A stretch of 38,042 bases of DNA from an uncultured Cytophagales bacterium (GTDB taxonomy: Bacteria; Bacteroidota; Bacteroidia; Cytophagales; 172606-1), in NCBI GenBank assembly GCA_902805615.1, contig CADCTQ010000257.1, forward strand, positions 1-38,042. The letters are read 5' to 3'. Numbering within the stretch: position 1 is the stretch's first letter; every line of letters starts with the position of its first letter. The notes beneath the pieces are model-generated. The model was not told the origin of the DNA and did no database searches. It was given only the letters and a program-made list of their open reading frames with translations. The position numbers were made by a program, and so were the translations under genes. Below are positions 1-6,719 of the stretch, one piece after another.

Positions 1-255
1 CACTTCAATGTCAAACAGGGTGTCTGATTCGAAATTATGCGTTCCGCTGAGCCACCGCGATACCACGGACGGCGCCACTTTCATTTTTTCCGCGAACTGT
101 TTCTTATTCCAACCCTTTGCACTGATTCCGTCCGCAATCCGTGCCGCCAGTTGCATTCTTTTCCGCGTTTTTTCCAGTTCCTCCGGGTCAATCTCGTTGA
201 ACAGGTCATCGAGTATCTTGCTTTTATAAAGCTCGGGGTTGTTATTCGTCTTCAT
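1..255 (-). CDS. XRE-family helix-turn-helix regulator, partial (antitoxin-like)
   Basis: The minus strand is open from an ATG at 255 to the window edge, giving 85 codons with no stop. The product begins MKTNNNPELYKSKILDD and carries a helix-turn-helix around residues 40-75, with the recognition region KQFAEKMKVAPSVVSRWLSG. This is typical of Cro/C1-type and HigA-like antitoxin or regulator proteins. It should bind an operator DNA site, perhaps its own promoter. Its start overlaps the stop of the upstream small ORF (242-475) by 14 bases, so the two are probably translationally coupled. The C-terminus is off the window. An antitoxin role is inferred only from the small two-gene layout; it could equally be a phage-type or housekeeping regulator. 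Confidence 0.75.
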   Translation of the reverse strand, partial: MKTNNNPELYKSKILDDLFNEIDPEELEKTRKRMQLAARIADGISAKGWNKKQFAEKMKVAPSVVSRWLSGTHNFESDTLFDIEV

Positions 256-475
256 AGTCATCAAAGGTTAAATCACCCGTCAAATCCATTCCGTCATCCG
301 ACCATCGTACGTCTCCTTCTTTTAGGGCAGTCACAATCATTGCCGAAACTTTTCGGAGCAGGTAGTTTTCTTCGGTCAGTTTCTCGTCATCCTGCAATGC
401 CCGGACTCTTTTTGGCCCGCCTCCGCCAAGAATAACGTTCAATTTACTGTTACTGATGCAGTACACACAAGGCAT
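242..475 (-). CDS. Small hypothetical protein upstream of XRE regulator
   Basis: This encodes about 77 residues from ATG 475; a GTG at 493 is an alternative start, and an in-frame TAG lies just above it. The sequence has a CxxC pair near the start (CVYC), a GGGG run followed by KRVRALQDD, and a very acidic end (DDYEDE). I recognise no family. It does not look like a RelE/HigB toxin, although it sits where the toxin would be in a toxin-antitoxin pair. It overlaps the following regulator gene by 14 bases, which supports a shared operon. Base composition here is visibly less GC-rich than the NRPS region. Confidence 0.5.
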   Translation of the reverse strand: MPCVYCISNSKLNVILGGGGPKRVRALQDDEKLTEENYLLRKVSAMIVTALKEGDVRWSDDGMDLTGDLTFDDYEDE

Positions 476-572
476 TTGCAAAGGCAAATCCACTCCGTTC
501 CCCGCGAGAAGCTAAACCTGATATTGCCAGGCAACCCCAGGAGGAAAAGCATTTTTCATGCTGACAGGGGCT

Positions 573-606
573 AAAAATAGAAACCCGCACATTGCTGTAC
601 GGGTTT
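573..606 (-). terminator. Rho-independent terminator of the tRNA gene
   Basis: On the minus strand a 10-bp stem (AAACCCGTAC with GTGCGGGTTT, one U-G wobble) encloses the 6-nt loop AGCAAT. It is followed by a T-rich tail (CTATTTTT). It begins 23 nt downstream of the tRNA 3' end. A near-identical copy lies at 3286-3321. Confidence 0.75.
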
Positions 607-632
607 GGGTGTCGCTTGTATTTCGGGGTGGG
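581..632. repeat. tRNA 3' flank repeat, copy 1
   Basis: This 52-bp segment spans the terminator stem, the linker GTGTCGCTTGTATTTCGGGG and the last bases of the tRNA acceptor. It matches 3296-3347 at 48 of 52 positions in the same orientation. Confidence 0.85.
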
Positions 633-703
633 CTGAGAGGGATTCGAATCCCCGACCCTCTGCTTGTAAGGCAGATGCTCCCAATTGTCCGAGCAATCAC
701 CCC
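629..703 (-). tRNA. tRNA-Val (anticodon UAC), slightly degenerate
   Basis: The minus strand folds into a 75-nt cloverleaf: acceptor GGGGTGA/TCAGCCC, D-stem GCTC/GAGC, anticodon arm TCTGC-CTTACAA-GCAGA (anticodon UAC, reading GUA), a 5-nt variable loop, and T-arm GGGGA-TTCGAAT-CCCTC. CCA is not encoded; the three bases after discriminator A73 are CCC. Two pairs are broken: G4-G69 in the acceptor and A53-C61 in the T-stem, where nearly all tRNAs have G53-C61. The 10-nt D-loop also lacks an obvious A14 and A21. A TATAAT-like box lies at 717-722, about 15 nt upstream. It may be a functional minor copy or a decaying one. Confidence 0.8.
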
Positions 704-867
704 CACCACAGATAACATTATACTTTATCCGCCAGGACGTTTTCTAATTCGGCTTTAACTTCATTTTAATCCTATTTTTACCCCTTCTTCTGATCTTTGG
801 GAAAGATGTTTTTGCAAGCCGCAAAATCACGGTGGGCAGGTTTTCTCACTGTCAACACTTCCCTTTT

Positions 868-1098
868 ATGCACCATACGCAGCAATGGATCGTAGATGAA
901 GAGCACCCTAAGCCTGATCTGTACATTACCGTATTTGCCCCGGGCTACGCGGGAAAGGTACCCGCGGCGTATGATGCTTTCAACACCTTGGAGCAGGCAC
1001 TGGAAAAAGCCCGGGAACTCGGACGGCAATACCGGGTAGGCAATGTTCGCATCTTTTATCCCCCGGGCCGCTCACAACTCATCAAATTACGCCGCTGA
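868..1098 (+). CDS. Small hypothetical protein
   Basis: This is a plus-strand ORF of 76 residues from ATG 868 (MHHTQQWIVDEEHPKP). An in-frame GTG at 832 would only add a poor extension. The protein is soluble-looking with mixed strand/helix character: DLYITVFAPGY suggests a strand, and an amphipathic segment (TLEQALEKARELGRQY) a helix. I recognise no family. It is the only convincing plus-strand gene in the window and converges on the minus-strand secreted-protein gene to its right. The minus-strand ORF over the same interval is less protein-like. Function is unknown. Confidence 0.5.
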   Translation: MHHTQQWIVDEEHPKPDLYITVFAPGYAGKVPAAYDAFNTLEQALEKARELGRQYRVGNVRIFYPPGRSQLIKLRR

Positions 1099-1184
1099 AC
1101 ATTTCCACCCGCTCCTTGCGGTTGACGGCTAGGCGCAGGCCACCCCCAGGAAATATTTCGGCGGCCCGGGCCGTAGTGCAATGC

Positions 1185-1547
1185 TCACCGGGGCAGCCGG
1201 CGCGGCCGGTCCAGGGCCAGGCGGACAAACACGAAATCACCCATCGCCACTCCCGTCGGGCCGACCAGCAGCGCCGGCGTGGCACTGTACCTTTCGCCGT
1301 GCCTTATCTTCCACCCTACCCTTTTGGGCGTCGGAAAAGAGGCCGGCAGCCAGGGATAACGCAGCCGTTCCAGCCGGCTGGCTTGCTCCAACACCTGGTG
1401 GTAACCCAACGGACGGCTTGCCGGCGCCGCTGCGTACAGTGTGTCGCCCGTAGCCGGGAAGAGCCGCGCGGCGGCTAACGAAAAGGAGGGAAAACCAATG
1501 GTGAAAATCCCCCAGCAGGCACCTGCTGCAAATACACGGGTAAGCAT
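1185..1547 (-). CDS. Small secreted hypothetical protein, possibly frameshifted
   Basis: The ORF encodes 120 residues with a plausible signal peptide (MLTRVFAAGACWGIFTIGF, then FSLAAA). The mature part is basic and aromatic, with no recognised domain. It ends abruptly in an arginine/proline-rich stretch (ALDRPRRLPR). Another minus-strand frame continues in a coding-like way from about 1215 down to 1082 (GEHCTTARAAEIFPGGGLRL, ending ERVEMFSGVI). One frameshift near 1200-1215, inside a GC-rich run, would give a product of about 155 residues. It follows the type IX-tail gene closely and may be co-transcribed with it. Whether this is an intact short gene, a pseudogene or a sequence error cannot be told here. 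Confidence 0.4.
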   Translation of the reverse strand: MLTRVFAAGACWGIFTIGFPSFSLAAARLFPATGDTLYAAAPASRPLGYHQVLEQASRLERLRYPWLPASFPTPKRVGWKIRHGERYSATPALLVGPTGVAMGDFVFVRLALDRPRRLPR

Positions 1548-1568
1548 AGGCTGATGGTTAAAAACCGT

Positions 1569-2054
1569 TTACTCCACAATGAACTTCTCCTTTAAAAACA
1601 GCTGCCCGGTTGAAACGCTTGCCGAGTACGTCCCGGGAGGCAGGGTCCGGGCCAGGTCACCCAACCGTACGGTAAGCTGTCCGTGGGGCGGGTGCCACTG
1701 CTGGTAGTGGGTGAACCCCAGCCGGTCCTGGATGGTCACCAGCACCGGTACGGCGGGCGGGTCACGCAGCGTGAGTTGTACCTGGTGGCCGGGGCCGGGG
1801 GAAGGCTTTACCCCCAACCGTTTCCGGGGGAGCGTATCGGCCGGCCGGGCGTAGAGCGAATCGTCCACCCGCCCGGAGCGGTCATGCTCCCGCAAGCGGT
1901 ACCATACGGCCCCTTCCGGCCCGAAGGATTCCGCGCAGGTGTAACCGGAATGCCGGTTCTCCGGGGCCGGGGCGCCCACGGAAAGCGGTATCGCGGCAAT
2001 GGTCAGCAGCGCGGCCCGCAAAAGGGCCGTACCGGTTGTGCAGGAGGGTCTCAT
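1569..2054 (-). CDS. Secreted protein with type IX secretion-like C-terminal domain
   Basis: From ATG 2054 the product is 161 residues with an N-terminal signal peptide (basic MRPSCTTGTALLR, then a hydrophobic ALLTIAAIPLSVGA). A methionine 14 codons upstream is possible but would bury the signal. Residues about 90-161 resemble the beta-sandwich sorting domain of Bacteroidota type IX secretion cargo: VLVTIQDRLGF, a strand LTVRLGDL, LPPGTYSASVSTG and a terminal KFIVE. That domain normally directs export across the outer membrane and attachment to the cell surface. The roughly 70 residues before it have no recognised fold, so the passenger is very short. It lies 70 bp downstream of the SPFH lipoprotein gene, probably in the same transcript. 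Confidence 0.55.
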   Translation of the reverse strand: MRPSCTTGTALLRAALLTIAAIPLSVGAPAPENRHSGYTCAESFGPEGAVWYRLREHDRSGRVDDSLYARPADTLPRKRLGVKPSPGPGHQVQLTLRDPPAVPVLVTIQDRLGFTHYQQWHPPHGQLTVRLGDLARTLPPGTYSASVSTGQLFLKEKFIVE

Positions 2055-2124
2055 GGCTTGTTTTCGAAAAGGGGCCTGTACAGCTTGCGGGAGCATGATG
2101 GTGCAAGGGACGCGGGCAGGATCG

Positions 2125-2907
2125 TCAATTGATCGTTTCGGGCGACATCAGCAAGGGCGTCTCCCCATTGGTGATGATGATCTTGCTGTTGGGCGAAGCA
2201 GACAGCTTGTTGAAGGCTTCAATGGCTTTGAACTTGATGAGCATCGGCGTGAGGCCCTCGTTGATGATCTTCTGGGCATCGCGTACGCCCCCGGCTTCGA
2301 TCACCAGCCGCTGGGCTTCCTGGCGCTGCTTGTCGAGCACGAACTGCATCCGCTGGGCATCCTGCTCGGCTTCCAGTTTCTCCTCAATGGCTTTGGTGAG
2401 GCCGGGCGGCAACACGATGCTTTTGAGCAGCACCGACTCAATGGCAAAGCCCCGGTCCTTGAGGTTTTCCATCATCAGTTCCCGGATGGACTGCTCAATG
2501 CGGGCCCGCTGGCCGGTGTGCATGTCCTTGGCGTAGTAGTTGGCCGATACGTCGGCCGCCGCCGAGCGGAATACGGGCAGGATCACTACTTCTTCGTAAT
2601 CCCGGCCGATGCGCTCCAGTACCAGGGGCGCCCGGGGGCCTTCCACCCGGTAGAGAATGGACACGTCGGACTGGATGGTGAGTCCTTCCTTGGAGGGCAG
2701 CGGCATGCGCACTTCCAGGTTCACCGTCCGGGTCGGCACTTTGATCACCGTAGCCAGGAAGGGATTGAACACCTGGACGCCCTCGGGCAGGGGCTTGGGC
2801 TTGATTTTGCCCAGGGTGCGTTTGACGCCTACTTCGCCCTGCCGCACCACCGTGCAGCCGGCAAGCGATAAAAGGAGACAGGCTCCCATCAGTACGTTCG
2901 TTTTCAT
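2125..2907 (-). CDS. SPFH/prohibitin-family lipoprotein
   Basis: From ATG 2907 the product is 260 residues. The first 18 form a lipoprotein signal (MKTNVLMGACLLLSLAGC) with lipobox LAGC, so the mature protein should be lipidated on Cys18. The body is a Band-7/SPFH domain: GEVGVKRTLGKI, PEGVQVFNPF, strands ending in VSILYRVEG, and then a charged coiled-coil helix (EEKLEAEQDAQRMQFVLDKQ). Prohibitin and stomatin relatives oligomerise on membranes and modulate proteases or membrane domains. Bacteroidota commonly encode lipoprotein versions of unknown client. The ORF could start 8 codons earlier, but only this methionine places the signal correctly. No specific link to the NRPS cluster is evident. 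Confidence 0.85.
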   Translation of the reverse strand: MKTNVLMGACLLLSLAGCTVVRQGEVGVKRTLGKIKPKPLPEGVQVFNPFLATVIKVPTRTVNLEVRMPLPSKEGLTIQSDVSILYRVEGPRAPLVLERIGRDYEEVVILPVFRSAAADVSANYYAKDMHTGQRARIEQSIRELMMENLKDRGFAIESVLLKSIVLPPGLTKAIEEKLEAEQDAQRMQFVLDKQRQEAQRLVIEAGGVRDAQKIINEGLTPMLIKFKAIEAFNKLSASPNSKIIITNGETPLLMSPETIN

Positions 2908-2988
2908 GGTGATGGTTGTTTTAGAAAGCAAAACACGAACCGGTTGGGTAGTGACAGGTACTGCCCCTGCCGTCGGGGAACATTTCGC

Positions 2989-3016
2989 GCCGGCCCCCCT
3001 TAGGGGGAAAGCCGGC
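2989..3016. repeat. GC-rich inverted repeat upstream of the SPFH gene
   Basis: The plus strand reads GCCGGC-CCCCC-TTA-GGGGG-AAA-GCCGGC. That gives an 11-bp stem with a 3-nt loop and a 3-nt one-sided bulge, 82 nt upstream of the SPFH start codon. It has no T-tract on either side, so it is more likely a leader structure or operator-like site than a terminator. Confidence 0.5.
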
Positions 3017-3285
3017 CCGGAATGCGGTACTTTTCTGCAACTTGGATGAATGACCCAAAGATGGTGCAGCGGTATTAAACGGGCGTTAAAGCCGCGTTAG
3101 AAAGAAATTAGAAACGATTCCTGCCCCGCTGCCCCCCCGAAAATGCCGCTGCGCAGTACTGACCCTTACCTGGCAAACGGCTTCGGCAAGTCGCGCAACC
3201 CGGCCTTCATCCCGGCGACGGGTTGGCCGGTGGCCACCGGCTATGGCGGTTGGGAGGGTTGACTTTAAAAAACAGTGTAGTCCGG

Positions 3286-3321
3286 GAAAAACAAAAAACC
3301 CGCACATGGCTGTACGGGTTT
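3286..3321 (-). terminator. Terminator downstream of the biosynthetic cluster (copy of tRNA terminator)
   Basis: This is the same 10-bp stem as at 581-606 (AAACCCGTAC/GTGCGGGTTT, loop AGCCAT), followed on the minus strand by TTTGTTTTT. It lies about 165 bp past the stop of the peptidase gene, with no minus-strand gene between. It is positioned to end transcription of the long minus-strand cluster. Confidence 0.65.
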
Positions 3322-3347
3322 TGGTGTCGCTGGTATTTCGGGGTGGA
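3296..3347. repeat. tRNA 3' flank repeat, copy 2 (no tRNA attached)
   Basis: This is the second copy of the 52-bp tRNA flank (48/52 identical to 581-632). Beyond it, on the minus strand, a T-loop-like GGTTCGAAAA remains at about 3361-3370, but no acceptor, anticodon or D-arm can be folded. It looks like the scar of a lost or recombined tRNA, or of an integration event at the tRNA 3' end. Confidence 0.8.
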
Positions 3348-3485
3348 CCGGATGATCCCATTTTCGAACCATTGGCGGGAGGATGTTGCCGCAACTGGGG
3401 CGTTCCCTCTTCCTTCCAGTCACTGGTAACTCCTGTTGCCCGTGGTCATGCACTTACATCATCCCACATGGCGACGTGGCCCCGG

Positions 3486-5456
3486 TCATGAATAGAACAG
3501 GTTGAAATAGAGGATAAAAACGATGAAGGGCACTTGCATCAGTAAAGAATACAGGGGTGCGTTCTTTGTATTCCGCTTGTTTCCCGACCGCAACAACAGC
3601 AGGATCTGCAAAATGAGCAAGCCAAAAATCAAATAAGGCAAAAGAAGGATCAATGCATAAGCAGCAGGCAGACCGAATCCCAGTAAGAAGTAATTCACCT
3701 GTACCGTTTTGTAGATCGCCCAACCCAGCCCGCCAATAAAAACCAATGACAGCCCGGCCGACAGGATTCCGGAAACGATCAAACCTCTTTCTGCAAACAT
3801 TCCGGCCTGTTCCCTTTTTCCGCGGATCAGCCGTCGGAGCAAATACACGAGGGCGGTCACCAGCAGGACCACGAGGATAACGATCCAGACTTTGTAAGCC
3901 AGATCGTTTGCGTTCAATTGTAATTTGGGGGCCATCCGCACGATGCCGTTGTGAACGTGCACGTCGGTAACAAATGGAATTTTGACCGAACTCACGTACC
4001 GTTTATCATCCGGATTCCTGCCTGGGTCAGCGAGAAACTTCCCCAACAGATCAACTGCATGGCGCTCCCCCGTTACAAAATGCCCGACGTTCTGAAAGGT
4101 ATACACATACGCATTCGGTAACGTTTGCCCGGTCAGTGCGGCCATTGCGGGAGAAGCCATCGGGTCCATTTCGCCGGACAGAATCAGCGTGGGAATGTTT
4201 GATGAGACGGCAACGCCTTCCAGGCTGTCGGGTGCGGCCGGGTACCAGGTTTTGCAAATGCTGAATTCGTCCTTGTAAAAACTGATTCCATCCCAGAAGT
4301 TGGCGGAAGTCTCCTCGAACTTTTTGACGTTGTTGAAGGGAATGCACTCCGAACAGATCACCGAATAATATAAACCGTAGTCAATGCGGAACATCCCGTC
4401 GGACATGCTTTGCGCAAAAGATTGCATGACCACCTTGTTGCGTTTTTTTACCTGCCCGATCAGCAGCGGCAGAATGGGATAAACTTCTTTGCCGTACAGG
4501 GCCTGCTGGAACCCCAGCAGCATGTCCTGGGCGTTGATCACAAATTTTCCGTCCGGAAACTTACTGCGGTCATTCATTTCCAGGACCAGGGGATTTTTAT
4601 CCAGTGACGAAATGGCTTCGTAAAATTGCTTGCGCAGGTCGGGGTAAGCCTGTTGGCAGGCCGGGTCCGCCGCACACTTGTCGAAGAGTTTATTGAGGGC
4701 CTGCGCAAAGTGTACCGTCATGTTCTCAAAATACCGGGCATTGGGCGGAATGGGAGATTCGAGTACTACACTCCGGATGCCTTCGGGAAAGTCCCGCATC
4801 ATGGTTAAGGCGATTCTGGACCCGTACGATGTACCCCACAAATCCCACGTCTTGAAGCCCAGCAGGCGGCAAAGGTCGTTTACATCTGCGGCAATTGCAT
4901 GACTGTTGTACGCCGACAAGTCAATGCCCTTTTTGACAACAGCAGCTTTTGCCTGAGCGGCAATGGCGGTTCTGGCTTGCATTTCCTGCGCGGGAGAGTA
5001 GTTCGCCGACAGTACGTTCATGATTTCCTGGTTCATTTCGGGTGAAAAATCAGGTTCAGAGTAGCCCGATCCCCGCTGGTCAATGAATACCAGGTCTCTT
5101 TCCTGCCGCAATTCCTCGTACTGCCACGAAATCCGTCCTACTACGTGTCCTCCGGGTCCACCGTGCAAAATGACCAGCGGCGGCAGGGATGGATTGGGTT
5201 TGCGCGATTTCAACACCGCAACCGCCAAACGCAGCTTTCGCCCATTGTCCCGCGCCCGGTTCTCGGGTACGGTCAGGTATCCGAAAACAAGGGCGACTTC
5301 TTTCAGCCGGGCCGGCGCAACTTCCGGCAACGGACAATCGGGGCACGTTGCCCACCGGAAGGATGGTACTGTCTTTTGCTGCCCGAATGAGCATACCGAG
5401 AAAAGCACCGCTGTCGTCAGCAGCACCGTCTTCAATTGAATCGTCGTAAGCGTCAT
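3486..5456 (-). CDS. Membrane-anchored S33-family peptidase (alpha/beta hydrolase)
   Basis: From ATG 5456 (MTLTTIQLKTVLLTTAVLFS) the product is 656 residues with a signal peptide; the frame is open far upstream, but that extension overlaps the previous gene. Residues about 35-500 are a prolyl-/tripeptidyl-aminopeptidase-type alpha/beta hydrolase: oxyanion motif HGGPGG (98-103), DQRGSGYS (126-133), nucleophile Ser210 in GTSYGS, Asp431 in SGEMDP and His459 in NVGHF. Residues about 515-656 carry four or five hydrophobic helices (WIVILVVLLVTALVYLL, then a longer cluster). The catalytic domain is therefore probably exported and held at the inner membrane. Family members release N-terminal residues or short peptides. 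It is the last gene of the minus-strand cluster and might trim or inactivate the peptide product. Such peptidases also occur in Bacteroidota outside clusters, so that link is inference. Confidence 0.8.
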   Translation of the reverse strand: MTLTTIQLKTVLLTTAVLFSVCSFGQQKTVPSFRWATCPDCPLPEVAPARLKEVALVFGYLTVPENRARDNGRKLRLAVAVLKSRKPNPSLPPLVILHGGPGGHVVGRISWQYEELRQERDLVFIDQRGSGYSEPDFSPEMNQEIMNVLSANYSPAQEMQARTAIAAQAKAAVVKKGIDLSAYNSHAIAADVNDLCRLLGFKTWDLWGTSYGSRIALTMMRDFPEGIRSVVLESPIPPNARYFENMTVHFAQALNKLFDKCAADPACQQAYPDLRKQFYEAISSLDKNPLVLEMNDRSKFPDGKFVINAQDMLLGFQQALYGKEVYPILPLLIGQVKKRNKVVMQSFAQSMSDGMFRIDYGLYYSVICSECIPFNNVKKFEETSANFWDGISFYKDEFSICKTWYPAAPDSLEGVAVSSNIPTLILSGEMDPMASPAMAALTGQTLPNAYVYTFQNVGHFVTGERHAVDLLGKFLADPGRNPDDKRYVSSVKIPFVTDVHVHNGIVRMAPKLQLNANDLAYKVWIVILVVLLVTALVYLLRRLIRGKREQAGMFAERGLIVSGILSAGLSLVFIGGLGWAIYKTVQVNYFLLGFGLPAAYALILLLPYLIFGLLILQILLLLRSGNKRNTKNAPLYSLLMQVPFIVFILYFNLFYS

Positions 5457-5554
5457 GAAACAATGCATTAAAAGGATTTTACGGCAACCGGAATCACAAC
5501 AACCCGCCCGTGCCCCCTCCCCCGGTAGCTGGTTCGTGAGGACGCCGCGCACCG

Positions 5555-6580
5555 TTAGTTGAATGTGTTGACGGCCCTGCCGTAGATGCGGGCGTAATCC
5601 GGCTCGGGTGACTCGTCGTAAAAATCGAGCCCGAACCCTCTGGTAATGTTGAGAATATTGCGGATCTGGCTTTGGGTAAGGGATTTTTGCCACGACAAGA
5701 GCTGCTTGCCGGACTGAATGAAAGAATTCGACCCTGCAACGGTTGTGATACTGGGCTTTCTCACGTAATCCAGAATGCCGGCCGGCTGGGCGATGCCCAG
5801 GCGTTTGAATATCCTTTCCAGTTCGGATTCAGGCGCCATGAAAAGTTTTTCGTAAGCAACCGTAATCCAGCGCCGGTCATTCTCGGGGTGAGTGACCGGA
5901 ACCACGTTGTGCAGGGCCCACTCGGCGGCCATGCGCTCTTCCGGCAGGCTGATCTTCCCGATGATGTCGCGGTAGTGTTCGTAAAGCTCCTGGTGCCGGT
6001 CGCTGGGATCGGGAAAATACGCTCTTATGTCCTTGAGGATGTAATCCCAGTGCTTGTATTTCAACTGGGAAGCGATCACGGCGCACGGATGGCGGATCAG
6101 GTAGATCGGGTTGACGGAAAATCTGCGGGTCACCCAACTCAGCAGCATGTTGCTGTTCACGTCCTTGTGGATGAAGTACTTTGCTTTTGCAATGTTGCTC
6201 AGGTCGTCGTTGTAGTAATACAGGCGCAGGGCGGCCAGAGACCTGACTTCCAGGTTGAAGAGTTTGCGAAAGTACGCCTGGGCCTCGGGCCATTCGGCCT
6301 CCTCGGGAATGTACTGGTTGCCGCAGAATTTAACGCCGCGGATCTCGTCGTAATCAAAAGCGGGAAACATGGGTTCGGAGATCAGGAAACTGCCCGGCAA
6401 CCGGCACAATATTTCTGCCAGCCAGGTTGACCCTCCCCGGGGCTCCGAAAAAATGGCGATGTTTACCCGGTCCGGCGGCATGCCGTGGCGCGCGTTGTTT
6501 GCCGCAAACGGGCGAACGTACCGGACGTACTGGTACAACTTCTTGAGCTGCTCCATTTTTTCATTCAGCTTCTGATTCAT
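5555..6580 (-). CDS. Sulfotransferase (PAPS-dependent)
   Basis: From ATG 6580 (MNQKLNEKMEQLKKLYQ) the product is 341 residues; an upstream in-frame methionine at 6643 adds an unlikely proline-rich extension. The P-loop-like 5'-phosphosulfate-binding motif SEPRGGSTW is at 45-53 and the 3'-phosphate-binding segment RHPCAVIAS at 164-172. These are the hallmarks of cytosolic and Golgi-type sulfotransferases, which move sulfate from 3'-phosphoadenylyl sulfate to a hydroxyl or amine. The enzyme has no signal peptide and should act in the cytoplasm. Its place in the tailoring block suggests it sulfates a hydroxyl of the peptide-polyketide, for example one introduced by the CmlA-like or JmjC enzyme or by the PKS ketoreductase. 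The acceptor is not shown by the sequence. Confidence 0.8.
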   Translation of the reverse strand: MNQKLNEKMEQLKKLYQYVRYVRPFAANNARHGMPPDRVNIAIFSEPRGGSTWLAEILCRLPGSFLISEPMFPAFDYDEIRGVKFCGNQYIPEEAEWPEAQAYFRKLFNLEVRSLAALRLYYYNDDLSNIAKAKYFIHKDVNSNMLLSWVTRRFSVNPIYLIRHPCAVIASQLKYKHWDYILKDIRAYFPDPSDRHQELYEHYRDIIGKISLPEERMAAEWALHNVVPVTHPENDRRWITVAYEKLFMAPESELERIFKRLGIAQPAGILDYVRKPSITTVAGSNSFIQSGKQLLSWQKSLTQSQIRNILNITRGFGLDFYDESPEPDYARIYGRAVNTFN

Positions 6581-6652
6581 GGGCGTAGTGGTTTGGGATG
6601 GGTACTGTTCTGCTGGTCGTGGGCAGGGGCTGCCCGTCCGCACGCGGGGCGG

Positions 6653-6688
6653 CCGGCAAAGCGCATTGCGCTGGAATGGCTTTGCCGG
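6653..6688. repeat. 10-bp perfect inverted repeat between cluster genes
   Basis: The arms CCGGCAAAGC (6653-6662) and GCTTTGCCGG (6679-6688) are separated by 16 nt. The repeat sits in the 139-bp gap between the exported-hydrolase gene and the sulfotransferase gene. There is no T-tract on the minus strand, so it is probably an intercistronic RNA hairpin rather than a terminator. A smaller GCGC-ATT-GCGC hairpin overlaps it. Confidence 0.55.
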
Positions 6689-6719
6689 AACGGTTGCATC
6701 CCGTCCGGTGTACGACCTG

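Larger units (their letters stand above)
2908..3485. other. Intergenic region between SPFH gene and end of the cluster
   Basis: This is a 578-bp stretch with no convincing gene; the short ORFs here are by-products of the tRNA-flank repeat. It holds a GC-rich inverted repeat (2989-3016) in the probable leader of the SPFH gene, a near-match to a Bacteroidota -7 box (CATCTTTG on the minus strand at about 3056-3063), and the second copy of the tRNA flank and terminator (3286-3347). Confidence 0.6.

Noticed and set aside
558..758. Short plus-strand ORF containing GGLRGIRIPDPL
   Set aside because: It is the well-known spurious translation of a tRNA and its flank; the minus strand folds as tRNA-Val.
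778..1029. 83-residue minus-strand ORF
   Set aside because: It overlaps the plus-strand ORF 868-1098 almost completely; the plus-strand product has more protein-like composition and a cleaner start. Neither is certain.
3223..3491. ORFs on both strands and a possible second tRNA around 3340-3430
   Set aside because: Only the 3' flank and a T-loop-like GGTTCGAAA are present. No acceptor, D or anticodon stem folds, and the ORFs are translations of the flank repeat.
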